From: Hirundichthys speculiger
Lineage: Eukaryota; Chordata; Actinopteri; Beloniformes; Exocoetidae
Direction: 5' to 3'
Assembly: GCA_018398805.1 (NCBI GenBank)
Contig: JAGFBZ010000569.1
Span: forward strand, 387,501-451,500
DNA length: 64,000 bases
Below, piece after piece: positions 33,401-42,929 of the stretch; positions within the stretch are counted from its first letter, which is position 1; every line of letters starts with the position of its first letter. Position numbers and translations under genes: made by a program. The notes below the pieces were generated by a model. The model searched no databases. It was given only the letters and a program-made list of their open reading frames with translations, and was not told the DNA's origin.

Positions 33401-33647
33401 CCTGACCTGTCCCCAGTAACGGGTCAGGTTTAAATCAGTGTTTTAGGTCTGAACTGTACGGATGCAAATATTTACACGAGTGAAACAAAGTGAGAAGATG
33501 AAGTCTTCTACGTCTTCGTCCGTCTCCTCCTGACTCTCTGCGTACCTGCTGGATGTCCTGGTGCAGGGTGTCCGGGTTCTCGTTCAGCTCTAACCGGGCC
33601 TTCTCCGTCGTCTCCGAGCTCAGCCCGGCGTGCAGGTGATTCATCAT
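18427..33647 (-). CDS. CLVS1: Clavesin-1 (CRAL-TRIO lipid-binding protein), six coding exons seen
   Basis: Clavesins are neuronal CRAL-TRIO (Sec14-like) proteins that bind PtdIns(3,5)P2 on clathrin-coated vesicles and endosomes (family knowledge). Minus-strand exons in order: 33546-33647, 31144-31314, 23467-23585, 19560-19734, 19367-19477, 18427-18647. Phases match and about 299 residues are encoded. The N-terminus is [20 protein letters not shown]; the ATG at 33647 has a GCAGCC context, and the second ATG is the homologous start. Next come the CRAL-TRIO N domain ([20 protein letters not shown]), the pocket region ([53 protein letters not shown]) and [36 protein letters not shown] fits CLVS1 better than CLVS2. 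The last visible exon ends MMK-AG|GTGAGG, where the family continues R-SQSVVE; the final exon was not found. Introns hold the largest array in the window. Confidence 0.94.
18805..19236 (-). repeat. Dispersed 'head plus AT-rich body' repeat, copy 3
   Basis: On the minus strand the head (about 19166-19236) reads CCAGGTGGCGCTCAGGCTCC, then TCCCCCTCTGACAGGTG and CGTTGAGCA. The AT-rich body follows down to about 18805. It lies in the CLVS1 intron between the 19367-19477 and 18427-18647 exons. Confidence 0.6.
19890..20872 (+). repeat. 11-bp minisatellite (CCTCCACTCAG) in CLVS1 intron
   Basis: About 980 bases of 11-bp units: CCTCCACTCAG, CCTCCATTCAG, CCTCCATTAAG and CCTCTACTCAG. An ordered block is duplicated at a 286-bp shift (26 units; for example the GCCTCTACTCAACC word at 20445 and 20731). 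Open plus frames of [11 protein letters not shown] repeats result from the stop-free 11-bp unit and are not genes. Confidence 0.95.
20930..21497. repeat. AT-rich stretch in CLVS1 intron
   Basis: Low-complexity A/T-rich sequence between the 11-bp array and the Harbinger element, resembling the other AT-rich bodies. Nothing coding is recognised. Confidence 0.4.
21787..22035 (+). pseudogene. Possible Harbinger transposase N-terminal remnant
   Basis: A short plus-strand frame contains [20 protein letters not shown], then VFRTRVNLF, reminiscent of N-termini of fish Harbinger transposases. It stops soon after and no catalytic DDE region follows. The position inside Harbinger-type inverted repeats supports the idea; the sequence match alone is weak. 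Confidence 0.35.
22177..22301 (+). mobile_element. 5'-truncated Rex3/RTE-like LINE tail nested in Harbinger element
   Basis: A fragment of about 125 bases runs from GCCTCGGGGTTCTCCCAGAG through GCGCGACCCGACTTCGGATA to a GGATGGATGGATGG tail. It is flanked by a 13-base duplication ATTTTATGAAAAA (22164-22176 and 22302-22314), so target-primed insertion is directly visible. It postdates the surrounding Harbinger element. Confidence 0.8.
22540..22748 (-). pseudogene. Harbinger MYB/SANT-like DNA-binding protein fragment
   Basis: The minus frame includes [20 protein letters not shown] and then [18 protein letters not shown], the trihelix/MYB-like pattern of the second gene of fish PIF/Harbinger elements. 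About 65 residues remain before the frame loses similarity ([13 protein letters not shown], where MEVKKRW-type sequence is expected). It is a truncated remnant. Confidence 0.6.
22900..23400. other. AT-rich intronic stretch without features
   Basis: About 500 bases of A/T-rich sequence between the Harbinger element and CLVS1 exon 3, with no frame, structure or array recognised. Confidence 0.4.
23660..30545 (+). repeat. 21-bp minisatellite, about 6.9 kb, in CLVS1 intron 2
   Basis: Roughly 320 units of two main types, GAACCAGGACCTTCAGAGCT+G and GAACCAGGACCAGCAGAGCT+G; minor types carry GGATCTTC or CTGGACCTTC. It starts about 75 bases from exon 3 and ends in intron 2. The unit is 7 codons long and stop-free, so plus frames read [14 protein letters not shown] or AGTRTFR and minus frames LVLVPALKV; these are not genes. 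Both flanks (23660-24040 and about 28640-30545) are regular, while about 24040-28640 is full of 1-10 bp indels. Confidence 0.97.
30577..30647 (+). repeat. 14-bp tandem repeat ACCAGTAGGTCTAC, five copies
   Basis: Five near-perfect consecutive copies lie just beyond the 21-bp array in CLVS1 intron 2. The clean copies suggest recent expansion. Confidence 0.9.
31078..31140 (+). repeat. 20-bp tandem repeat abutting CLVS1 exon 2 donor
   Basis: Three copies of TACCGGGACGTGTGGACAC+G/A/C end four bases from the exon boundary at 31144. On the transcribed minus strand they follow the GT donor almost immediately. They read open into the exon by chance. Confidence 0.88.
31536..31580 (+). mobile_element. 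L2-like RT scrap (GVPQGSV...GPLL)
   Basis: GGAGTACCACAAGGCTCCGT, then GTGAGGACCTCTGCTGG, translates as GVPQGSV-stop-GPLL, the conserved LINE RT block with a stop. Only about 45 bases are recognisable. Confidence 0.55.
31620..32095 (+). repeat. Purine-rich GGAA/GAAGGAA tract
   Basis: About 475 bases of almost pure purine with GGAAGGAAGG words, including a (GGAA)n run near 31925-31955, in CLVS1 intron 1. The minus strand, which is the transcribed sense here, is polypyrimidine. Confidence 0.85.
32098..32712 (+). repeat. 42-bp minisatellite in CLVS1 intron 1
   Basis: About 14 highly uniform units contain TCTTCTTCTGTGGTGGTCTG and GTTGGACCAGTGTCCTCAGA. The later units swap GTCTG for CAGC. The unit length of 14 codons keeps three plus frames open (for example [14 protein letters not shown]); these are not genes. 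Confidence 0.95.
32860..33420 (+). repeat. 17-bp minisatellite GACCTGTCCCCAGTCCT
   Basis: About 560 bases of tandem units with variants TGTCCTGGTTGACCCCT at irregular intervals. It ends about 125 bases before CLVS1 exon 1 in plus coordinates. Confidence 0.93.
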
Positions 33648-34229
33648 GGCTGCTCGCTGGTGTCCTTTAGTCCAGATGGATCCGGTTTGTCCGTCCTCTG
33701 GACCTCAGAGTCCCAGACAGACGTCCAGGATGAGTTTAAAGCTGATGAACACTTGAGTTGGTTTCCACTTTTCTAAAGGAAACGAGTCTCTAGATGTCCC
33801 TCCAGAAAAAGACAATCAGGACGTTTTACAATCTGCTGATGTCCAGAAGGACCAGTTCAGGAAGGGACAATCGTCTCCGCTGTCGGCTCTCAGGAAGCTG
33901 ATTGGAGGAGAGCTCTGACGCTGAAATGTCTCAGAGCGACTGGATCTCACTGGAAAACACCAGCAGGTCCGGTTCTGTCAACGTTTTTGTCCCGGTGTGT
34001 CCTGCTGAGCTGTCCCCCTCCTCCGGCTCCCCGTCATGGCTCCTTCATGGTTCACCAAACGTGAGTTTCAGGTATCTGCTGGTGATGGAGCCGCTGGAGG
34101 AGAAGGTTCAGACGAGGATCGGCCCAGTTGGTCCGTTGGGTCGGTTCTGGAGACCAGCTGAAGGTCAGTTCAGGCTCCTCAGTCCTTCATGGGACACCTC
34201 AGCCTAGAAGACAAGAAGAGTTACAGTCA

Positions 34230-35410
34230 GGAAGCTGGTCCAAGACCTGTTCCAGAGTGGTCCAAGACTGGTCCAGGACTGGTCTAAGACTGGTCCAAGA
34301 CCTGTCCAAGACCTGTCCAAGACCTGTCCAAGACTGGTCCAAGACTGGTCCAAGACTGTCCAAGACTGGTCCAAGACCTGTCCAAGACTGGTCCAAGACT
34401 GGTCCAAGACTGGTCCAAACTGTCCAATGTCCAAGACCTGTCCATCCAGACTGGGCCCAGACTGGTCCAAGACTGGTCCAAACTGGTCCAAGGACTGTCC
34501 AAGACCTGTCCAAGAGTGGTCCAAGACTGGTCCAAGACCCAAGACCTGTCCAAGACTGGTCCAAGACTGGTCCAACTGGTCCAAGACCTGTCCAAGACTG
34601 GTCCAAGACTGGTCCAAGACTGGTCCAAGACCTGTCCAAGACCTGGTCCAAGGACTGGTCCAAGACTGGTCCAAGACTGGTCCAAGACTGGTCCAAGACC
34701 TGTCCAAGACTGGTCCAAGACTGGTCCAAGACTGGTCCAGGGTCCAAGACCTGGTCCAAGACTGGTCCAAGACCTGTCCAAGACTGGTCCAAGACCTGTC
34801 CAAGACTGGTCCAAGACTGGTCCAAGACTGGCCAAGTGGTCCAAGACCTGTCCAGGAGTGGTCAAGACCTGGTCCAAGACTGGTCCAAGACCTGTCCAGG
34901 AGTGGTCCAAGACCTGTCTAAGACTGGTCCAAGACCTGTTCCAGAGTGGCCCTATGGTCCGAGACCAGTCCTAGACTGGTCCAAGACCTGTCCAGGAGTG
35001 GTCTAAGACTGGTCCAAGACCTGTCCAAGACAGGTCTAGACCTGTCCAGGACTGGTCCAAGACTGGTCCAAGACCTGTCCAGGACTGGTCCAAGACTGGT
35101 CCAAAACCTGCCCAAGACCTGTCCAAGACTGGTCTAAGACTGGTCCAAGACCTGTCCAGGACTGGTCTAAGACTGGTCCAAGACCTGTCCAGGACTGGTC
35201 CAAGACCTGTCCAGGACTGGTCCAAGATGGTCCAAGACCAGTCCTAGACTTGTACAAGGCTGGTCAAAGACCTGTTGCAGAGCGCTACAAGACGGTTCAA
35301 GACCTGTCCAAGAAGGGTTCAAGACCTGTAAAGGAGTTGTCCAAGATGCCCCAAGACCAGTCCTAGACTTAAACAAGACTGGTCCAAGACCTGTCCAGGA
35401 GTGGTCTAAG
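34230..35410 (+). repeat. 11-bp minisatellite GGTCCAAGACT/CTGTCCAAGAC
   Basis: About 1.2 kb of 11-bp units lie upstream of CLVS1 (beyond its start codon). Many units are interrupted by short indels. Units toward 35.0-35.4 kb change to CAGGACTGGTC and TCAAGACCTGT forms. The stop-free unit keeps frames open on both strands (VQDWSKTGPRL, LDQSWTGLGPV); these are not genes. Confidence 0.95.
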
Positions 35411-35555
35411 GTAAGGAGCAGAAGCACCCGAACAAACCAGCACACTTCTGGACCAATGTCCTCTGAACAGACGAGACCAGGAACCAGAACCATGTTTGGA
35501 GGAAACCAAACTGCGTTTCAGCAGAAACGTCTCAGAGACAAGAACCTGCAGAGGG

Positions 35556-35845
35556 AGACACCAGGTGATGCTTAGGCTCCTCCCCCTTTGACCTCCAAGC
35601 TAACAGGTGTCCTTCCAGCAGAACGACTGCTGAACATCAGTTTCACCATCAGCAGCAGTCTGATGTTAAAAAGATTTTATCACAATAAGTTTGGATTTTA
35701 TTTTGTCCAAAAGAAGAACTTTGTGACTTTACAACAAAAAGATGTGATTTTACAAAAATGTTTCATTTTCAGACATAAAGTTACAGGTGACAGTTTTTCG
35801 TGAAAATCAATATTTTACGAGAACAAGTTTCGAAGTAATGTTAAA
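35556..35845 (+). repeat. Dispersed 'head plus AT-rich body' repeat, copy 4
   Basis: The head has ACACCAGGTGATGCTTAGGC, then TCCTCCCCCTTTGACCTC, AACAGGTGTCCTTCCAGCAG and CACCATCAGCAGCAGTCTGA. The body has ttacaacaaaaagatg and ttttacaaaaatgtttc. Directly downstream is a tRNA-like SINE segment. Confidence 0.65.
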
Positions 35846-35854
35846 AAGTCGTGG

Positions 35855-35965
35855 GCGGCTGCGTAGCTCAGTGGTTCAGGCGGGCGTAGCGGTCGTAGGT
35901 TCGATTCCCGGCGGCCCGTTGCTGCGTTCTGTTTCCTGTTTCCTCTTCCTCATAAATAAAAGCCT
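35855..35965 (+). mobile_element. tRNA-derived SINE or degenerate tRNA-like element
   Basis: GGGCGGCTGCGTAGCTCAGT contains an A-box-like TAGCTCAGTGG (35864-35874), and GGTTCGATTCC (35898-35908) is a perfect B-box-like element. GGCGGCCC closes an acceptor-like stem. The D-to-anticodon region is too short for a proper cloverleaf. An A/T-rich tail with ATAAATAAAAG follows. This favours a SINE head over a functional tRNA gene. Confidence 0.65.
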
Positions 35966-36691
35966 CTAGTGACCAAAACAAACTGGACCGTTCTGGTCGG
36001 AGTCCAGACCTGAACCTGGACCTTCAGGAGGCTGATGTTGCATCTTCACTCAGGATCTTGGATCAGAACCAGGACTCCTGGGTGTAAAAATGATGTCTCA
36101 TTCTTCCTGGACCGCTCCTTCACAATAAGAGCCCGATGAATCACCTGGCACAAAAAAACCCTGTTGGTCCAACCCGTCGTGAACTGGGTCCGGTACCGCT
36201 CTGATGACATCACAGCGCTACCTGGTTCCTGGTTCTGCTGGTTCTGCAGAGTCCAGTTCAGATGAACCAGACGAACTCCTCAAGGAGGAAAACTATCAAG
36301 AAGAGCGGCGAATTTTAAATCTAAACGCTGTGATTAAGTGAAATGTTCCAATTATACGAATTTACGTTTACGTCGAAAGGTCGCAGCTCAGCCAGATGTT
36401 CGTGAAACCATGAAAGACGTCATTAGACCCAAGCAGTGACGCGTCTTCGGTGGTTTCTGTCCCAACGCTGGCGGAACTGGTGAACGTTGGACAGGTTCAG
36501 TTGAGCTAACTGGCTAACTCGCTAACTGGCTAACTCTCCTGTTAATGTCCTTAAAGGGTTTTTTTTTTACGTAGACGACCTTTTAATTTCGTGTCATCAC
36601 TGCAACCTTCCTGCTCAACTGAGATCTTCGTGACCGACGTACCTGCAGGGCCGTCGGTGGACGAGTTTCAGCTTTGAGACGCCGTTGACGT

Positions 36692-36719
36692 CCCCCCCCC
36701 CCCCCCCCCCCCCCCCCCC
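36692..36719 (+). repeat. Homopolymer C(28)
   Basis: An uninterrupted run of 28 C lies between TTGACGT and GGCCTCCAG. Long mononucleotide C runs are rare, and the true length is uncertain in any assembly. Confidence 0.9.
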
Positions 36720-36892
36720 GGCCTCCAGCGAACCTCCTCATCAACAAAGAAAGCACTTATCTCAGCATAAAAGAGGGTCTCTGGGCTTTTAATGCGTCTA
36801 TTTCAGGCAACGTGACGTCCTGGAGGGACTCTGGATTAAAAGCTCATTTTAAACTAAAAGGAACCCTGAAGAGAAACGAGCTTTTATGAGGG

Positions 36893-37125
36893 TTGGTTTA
36901 TTCTGGTTTATTCAGGTTTATTCAGGTTTATTCGGTTTATTCGGGTTTATTCGGGTTTATTCGGGTTTATTCGGGTTTATTCAGGTTTATTCGGGTTTAT
37001 TCGGGTTTACTCTGGTTTATTCTGGTTTATTCTGGTTTATTCAGGTTTATTCAGGTTTATTCAGGTTTATTCAGGTTTATTCGGGTTTATTCTGGTTTAT
37101 TCGGGGTTATTCGGGTTTATTCCGT
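36893..37125 (+). repeat. 10-bp minisatellite GGGTTTATTC
   Basis: About 23 units with variants CTGGTTTATT and CAGGTTTATT in the CLVS1-RIOK3 intergenic region. Frames reading GLFRFIQVYS are artefacts. Confidence 0.95.
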
Positions 37126-37614
37126 CCGCCTCGTCGCTGAAGCAGAAGTATCCTGAAACGAATCCCAGTTCGACTGGAACTAACAACAGTTTTCTTCTCT
37201 CTGGATTTACAGCCATCAGAAGTGGACGGGGGGGGACTTTTTATTAATTCTATCAAGTACATTTATATAAAGACACAAATGTATGCGTAATTGGGGGCGT
37301 GGTCTGATGAGGGACGGCCTTGTTTCTGTTTGTGGTGTCAAATGTCTCGCTGTCATCACTTTAGTTACGTAGCGTTTAGCATTTTTGGCTAGACTTGTCC
37401 AAGAGAGTGTGAATTAAAAGCTAGCGGTGGTAACCATCGAGTCAAAGTGGGCGTCGGCATAGCTAGCTACGTTAATTATGACTGGATGAACAGTAGCGGT
37501 TCTTATTTTAAAGACAAAACTGTACTGATACTGTGACCAGTTTTGGGTTGACCTGAAAGGGTTCTGGGACGAAGCTCACTAAGCTGCCAGCTAATGCTAA
37601 CTGGTCGTTGTCCT

Positions 37615-37830
37615 CCAGGACCGCTGGGCTGCGGTTGGTTAGCCGCTAGCTGGTCGACGGTCCCCGTGGAGCTCTGGCAGCACTAGTTTCAGCAGAAACG
37701 TCAGACACAAGGGTGGATGGAGAGATTTGATGAGAACTAATGCTAGCAGCGTTAATTAGCATCTTATGTTATCATAAGCTCAGCTAAAATAGCTAGCTTG
37801 CGTTAAGGGAGGATGGATGTACTTCAGCTA
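37615..37830 (+). repeat. Possible dispersed repeat shared with 7735-7925
   Basis: Contains GTGGAGCTCTGGCAGCACTA, GTTTCAGCAGAAACG, ACAAGG-TGGATGGA and AGCTAAAATAGCTAG in the same order as the ASPH intron copy. GCTAGC/GCTAAC words also occur around 840-915 and 37360-37470. The rest of 37130-38080 shows no gene. Confidence 0.3.
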
Positions 37831-38084
37831 ACTGCCAGGCTTCTTTGTTCTGTCCGTTTGCCTGTTTTTGTATGAAGCAGGTCGGGCGGCGACCCTCTAC
37901 GTCCACGAAAGCCACGAGTGACATCACAGAGGTTTGTCCAGTTCTCTCTATACGGTCTATAATCGTCACAGCATGACGTCAGCACCTTATTCTGGTCACT
38001 GCGTCGCGCAGAACGTTTAAAAGTAGCCATTAAATCACGTCTAATGTTAAAACATTTAGCATTTTCTATTTCTTGCCTGGTCTT

Positions 38085-38655
38085 TCACCTGTAGACCGCT
38101 TCACCTGTCCTTCACCTGAGACCGCTTCACCTGTCCTTCACCTGTAGACCACTTCACCTGTCCTTCACCTGTAGACCACTTCACCTGTCCTTCACCTGTA
38201 GACCGCTTCACCTGTCCTTCACCTGTACTTCACCTGTCCTTCACCTGTAGACCGCTTCACCTGTCCTTCACCTGTAGACCACTTCACCTGTCCTTCACCT
38301 GTCCTTCACCTGTAGACCACTTCACCTGTCCTTCACCTGTAGACCGCTTCACCTGTAGACCGCTTCACCTTCCGCTTCCGACCGCTTCACCTGTCACCTG
38401 TTCACTGTCACCTGTAGACCGCTTCACCTGTCCTTCAACCTGTAAACCTCTTCACCTGTCCTTCACCTGTAGACCCTTCACCTGTAGACCTCTTCACCTG
38501 TCCTTCACCTGTAGACCGCTTCACCTGTAGACCTGGCTTCACCTGTCCTTCACCTGTAGACCGCTTCACCTGTCCTTCACCTGTTTCACCTGTAGACCGC
38601 TTCACCTGTCCTTCACCTGTAGACCGCTTCACCTGTCCTTCACCTGTAGACCGCT
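38085..38655 (+). repeat. 27-bp minisatellite (CACCTGTAGACCGCTTCACC...)
   Basis: Units alternate CTTCACCTGTAGACCG(C) and CTTCACCTGTC, with some half-units. It lies upstream of CLVS1. No gene is seen here or in the flanking 38660-39730, where only short unsupported frames occur. Confidence 0.92.
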
Positions 38656-39731
38656 ACCTGCTCTGACAGCAACATCAAAAATCATGTTTACGAGGCGTCA
38701 CTTCCTGTAAAGTCCAAGAAGAGAAAGTTGATGAGTCATCCGGCACTTCACTCAGCCAATTGGAGGCTGGGATGGTGGGCGGGGCCTGATCAAACCACTG
38801 GAGCCACGCCCTCCCCCTTCCTCCGCTTTCACAGGATACAGCGAATCTGTGACTTTTAAGGTGTCGTGTTGTGTTTTCCACAGTTTCATAACGATGAAAT
38901 AACATCGAACGTCGGTCAAACGTAGGAAAGAGCAGAATCTCACGTTCCCGCCACAGACGCCATAAAAACAACCGGACCGACCTCCTGTGACGTCACCCAC
39001 GGGTTCATCCGGGCTTCTGGACCACACTGGACCGGCGGGAGCTGACTCCGCCCACCCCCACCTCATCCCGAAACCAACCAATGGATGGAGCGCGCAGGTC
39101 CTGGGGGTCACCTGGGCCACGCCCACCTTAGCTCAGGGACCAGAAGCTAGCATGGACGCCAGACTGGTCCAGTCCTCCTGGACCGATGCTGGGACGAGGA
39201 CGGATGCAGGATTACAGCCACATGTAGAAGCTGAGACACCTGAGGTTCCTGCGGGAGACGTGTGCTGCCGGGTCTCAGGTAAACTCACCTGGAACCAGGT
39301 AGAAAAACTTCATTTTTGTCCACATTTAAAGACTCAAGCGCTTCATCTGGTAACGAGTGAAAGATCTGATGAGTACAGAAGTGGAAGATGAAGCAGCTGT
39401 CCAGATGTTTTAACTCCAGTATGTCCAGCAGGAACCTCAGGTGGACCCTCCGTCCTCCCTCAGGTACCAGACAGGTAGAGTCTAAGTTTTTATTTTTTAC
39501 GGTGGTCACGGGCAGGTTTTGTGTTTTTGTTATAATTAGTTGGGGTTTGAAGGGTTTAGTTTGGGTGTGGATGCTGAGTTCAGGTGCTCTACCTGCAGCC
39601 CCCAGCAGGGGGGGCTCCGGGACCGGGAGGTCCGGGCCCCCAGAAATCTACCACCGGCCCTGCCGCTTCATTTCTGCCTTCCATCAAATAACTTTCTCAT
39701 TATTTCTGATTCTGATGCAGTTAGTTGACCG

Positions 39732-39840
39732 ATGACCCCTCCCCCCCCCTCCCTCCCCCGTCCCCCCGCCCCCCTCCGTCCGCCCACCTGCCCCCCCTCA
39801 CACCCCGCCCCCCACCACAGCTTGTCTCCATCTGCCAGTC
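39732..39840 (+). repeat. C-rich polypyrimidine tract
   Basis: About 110 bases of C-runs with CCTCCCTCCC and CGTCCCCCCG words just outside the CpG-rich stretch. It is G-rich on the CLVS1 sense strand. Confidence 0.7.
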
Positions 39841-39859
39841 ACATCCAGTGTGTCAGATG

Positions 39860-40990
39860 TCATCTAATATGCGCGACACAGACGGATAAAAAAAAAAAAA
39901 AAGAGGCGCAGACGCGCGAGCGACCGTCCCGGAGGAAGCACCGGAGGAGGAGTTGGGATGTGATGTTGGGATGAAACCGGATCAAAGTGACCCCCGTCAC
40001 GGCGGTTTCTCACAACGACACTAAATAAATAAAAGAAACAGACGCATAAAGACGCAGCGGCGTCTCGTTCAGCCGCATTTTTAGCGTCATTTTCCACAGA
40101 TGGAACTCACGGAGCGGCGGCGGTTGAATCCCGGCCGTCCTGCGCGGCCCGACGGCCCTCCGGCGGCGGCGGCGGCGGCGGTGGTGCTGATGCTGGGGAT
40201 GGAGGAGGAGGAGGAGGGGGAGGTGGCCGTCGGCATCCCGCGGACACAAAGAGATTTCCGTTAGATTAAAAAAAATAAATAAATAAAAGAAGAAAATAGA
40301 TTTAAAGGAAAAAATGTTCCATCAAAGAGCAGAAAGCGCGTCCTTGTGAGTCGGTGTGGGCGCGAACCGGAGGAGGAGGAGGAGGAGGAGGTGCGATTTC
40401 ACTTTGTGCTCCCAGAGAAGACGTCAGGATGCAGCGAAGCGGTCAAGTCTGCGCTAAAAAGCCGCAGCCGCTTCCGCTCCCGGCTTTCAAAATAAAAGAC
40501 GCACTCGATACGGAACCAGAACCCGAAAAGTCCAGTTCCCTGAGTGACCACCAGATGTGGGTTTAAACCATTATAACCGAACCGTAACCTGCCAGTCATC
40601 AGGTGTAACATCCTGGTCCTTAGAGGAGGCTGTGATGTCACCAGGAGGAAACTGTTAACTGGCCCTAAAGCTTCATTATTATTTATATTCTGTAAATCAC
40701 ACAGACGATTAGATTTTACAGGTTTAACTCGGTAAATAAATCTGCTACCATTTATCTTTCTGTTATTCTTGGTGAGCGGGGAAACCCCGTGCTTTTATTT
40801 TGACGCTCCGCTCGGCCAGTTTCCGGTCTCCTTAAAGTGAACGCGGCCGCTTCACGCGCCTGCACGTTCACGGTTGTGACAGCGGCTGATGGTGCGCGTT
40901 CACGGCCGAACCTGGACAGATTGTTGGAGAACATACGCGCAGGCGTGCACGCCGCTGGTGCGCGCAGGCGTGCACGCGCTCTCCTGGATG
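39860..40990 (-). promoter_or_regulatory. CpG-rich stretch, candidate CLVS1 promoter and 5' noncoding exon
   Basis: Dense CpG with CGGCGGCGGCGGCGG (about 40160-40180), GAGGAGGAGG repeats and GCGCAGGCGTGCACGC repeated at about 40935-40978 (NRF1-like). On the minus strand a donor-like CCGCTCC|GTGAGTTCC is at about 40111, so a noncoding first exon at about 40111-40400 could splice to the CLVS1 coding exon at 33647. This is inference from composition, orientation and one splice-like site. It could instead serve both divergent genes. Confidence 0.4.
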
Positions 40991-41104
40991 TAGGTTGCTT
41001 CTACGTGTTGCTCCATTTTATCTGACGTCCTGCAGCTTTTTCTGCTGCTGGATTCAGTTTGAAACACAGAGAGACGTTTATACGTTTATATGCTCCTCTG
41101 TGTT

Positions 41105-41275
41105 CACAGTTAATATGTTAATTAATTAACACATACATGGTAATTAATAAACGACCTTATAATCACATACAGAGATTATATGTTTATTAATTAACACATA
41201 CATGTTAATTAATAAACGATCTTATAATCAGATACAGAGTTTATATGTTCATTAATTAACACATACATGTTAATA
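41105..41275 (+). repeat. About 65-bp AT-rich tandem repeat, 2.5 copies
   Basis: Each copy contains TTAATTAACACATACATG, TAATTAATAAACGA and CTTATAATCA-ATACAGAG. The copies differ at few positions. A 41-bp duplication also lies nearby at about 41515-41600 (TCTGGTTAAAGATACAATTC). No gene is seen. Confidence 0.85.
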
Positions 41276-41669
41276 TCACTGAGTAGTTTCCCTCCCTCCT
41301 GACTGACCTGCTCAAGCCAACATTTAATATTTTAATGAAAACATATAAAGATATAATTAAATAAAAGAAAAATTTAATTCATACACAAAGAAAAATTAAA
41401 CAGTTTGATTATTGAGTAAATGAAGTTTAACAGACGGAGAACAACAGTCATGTTCCAACAGTCTGTTCAAATGTTCAGCTGAACAGCAGAAATCAAGTTT
41501 ATCATCTGGAACAAAAAAATCTGGTTAAAGATACAATTCAGTTCCTGGAACAAAATAATCTGGTTAAAGATACAATTCAGTTCCTGGAACAAAATAAACA
41601 GTAAAAACAGAACTGGGTTAAAGTAAAATGACCAATGACCGAAGAGGAGAGCAGGTTAAACCATGTTAA

Positions 41670-42295
41670 ACCACTAGTTCCTGGTACTGGTTCTGGTTCT
41701 GGTTCCTGGTTTCTAGTCCTGGTTTCTAGTCCTGGTACTGTTCCTAGTTCTGGTTCCTGGTCCTGGTTTCTAGTCCTGGTACTAGTTCCTGGTACTGGTT
41801 GTTGGTCCTGGTTCCTGGAATTGGTTTTTGATACTGGTTCCGGTCCTGGTTCCTGGCCCTGGTTGTTGGTCCTGGTTCCTAGTACTAGTTCTTGGTACTG
41901 GTTCCTGGTCCTGGTTCTTTATACTGGTTCTTGGTACTGATTACTGTTCCTGGTACTAGTTCTTGGTACTGGTTCCTGGTCCCGATTCTTGGTGCTGGTT
42001 CCTGGTACTGGTTCCTGGTCCTGGTTCTTTATACTGGTTCTTGGTACTGATTACTGGTTCTTGGTACTGGTTCCTGGTCCTGGTTCTTGGTCCTGGTTCC
42101 TGGTCCTGGTTCCTGATGCTGGTTCTTGGTCCTGATTGTTGGTCCTGGTTCCTGATACTAGTTGTTGGTCCTAATTGTTGGTCCTGGTTCCTGGTATTAG
42201 TTCTTTGTACTGGTTCCTGGTCCTGGTTCTTTATGTTGTCTCTTGGTACTGATTCTTGTTCCTGGTACTAGTTCTTGGTACTGGTTCCTGGTCCA
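41670..42295 (+). repeat. Minisatellite of TGGTTCCTGGTCC words
   Basis: About 625 bases built from 6-bp modules (TGGTTC, CTGGTC, CTGGTA, CTTGGTA) with 12-18 bp higher periodicity. Frames such as SWFLVLVPGTGS are artefacts. Confidence 0.93.
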
Positions 42296-42409
42296 TAACT
42301 GTCAAAAGGGAAGCTGAATCATAAAAACAGCAGGTTGTGTTTGTTTAACCTGTCTGGAGTCCAGAGTTTGAACTCAACAGGCCTCAGGTTCAACATCTCT
42401 CTCTCTCTA

Positions 42410-42522
<113 letters not shown>

Positions 42523-42795
42523 GTATCTCGGCTGGCTTAGAAACACCTATTGTTGATCTAATTACATATTTCATTTCATTTCATTTATTGATTCATTCCA
42601 GACATGTCAAAACAATCTTTTAAATCATAGACAATTTTAACACTATCATGAATCTATGTATCTGAAAATAAATATAATATATTTATAAAATAAAATATAT
42701 AATAATGCATAAATCAATATACACTGACACATGTGCATAACCATAATTTAGAAACATATAGAACCTCTTGTAAATAAATCTAAATATTAAATGGA

Positions 42796-42817
42796 CCCCC
42801 CCCCCCCCCCCCCCCCC
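42796..42817 (+). repeat. Homopolymer C(22)
   Basis: Twenty-two consecutive C lie between ATGGA and AATAATG, at the left side of a LINE-derived segment. Confidence 0.9.
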
Positions 42818-42929
42818 AATAATGATGGCACAAGAGCAGAACCAAGAGGGTCCCCGACCCGGTTGGCCCACATAAGGCACCACATCAACACAAGCACCCA
42901 GACCCCCGACAGCAACACCCATGAGCCCA

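Noticed and set aside
35861..35920. A functional tRNA gene
   Set aside because: A and B boxes are present, but the segment is too short, the acceptor stem has a mismatch and no proper anticodon arm can be drawn.
38987..39391. 134-residue plus frame in the CLVS1-RIOK3 intergenic region
   Set aside because: No recognised domain, no splice or promoter context, and overlapping frames on the other strand of similar length.
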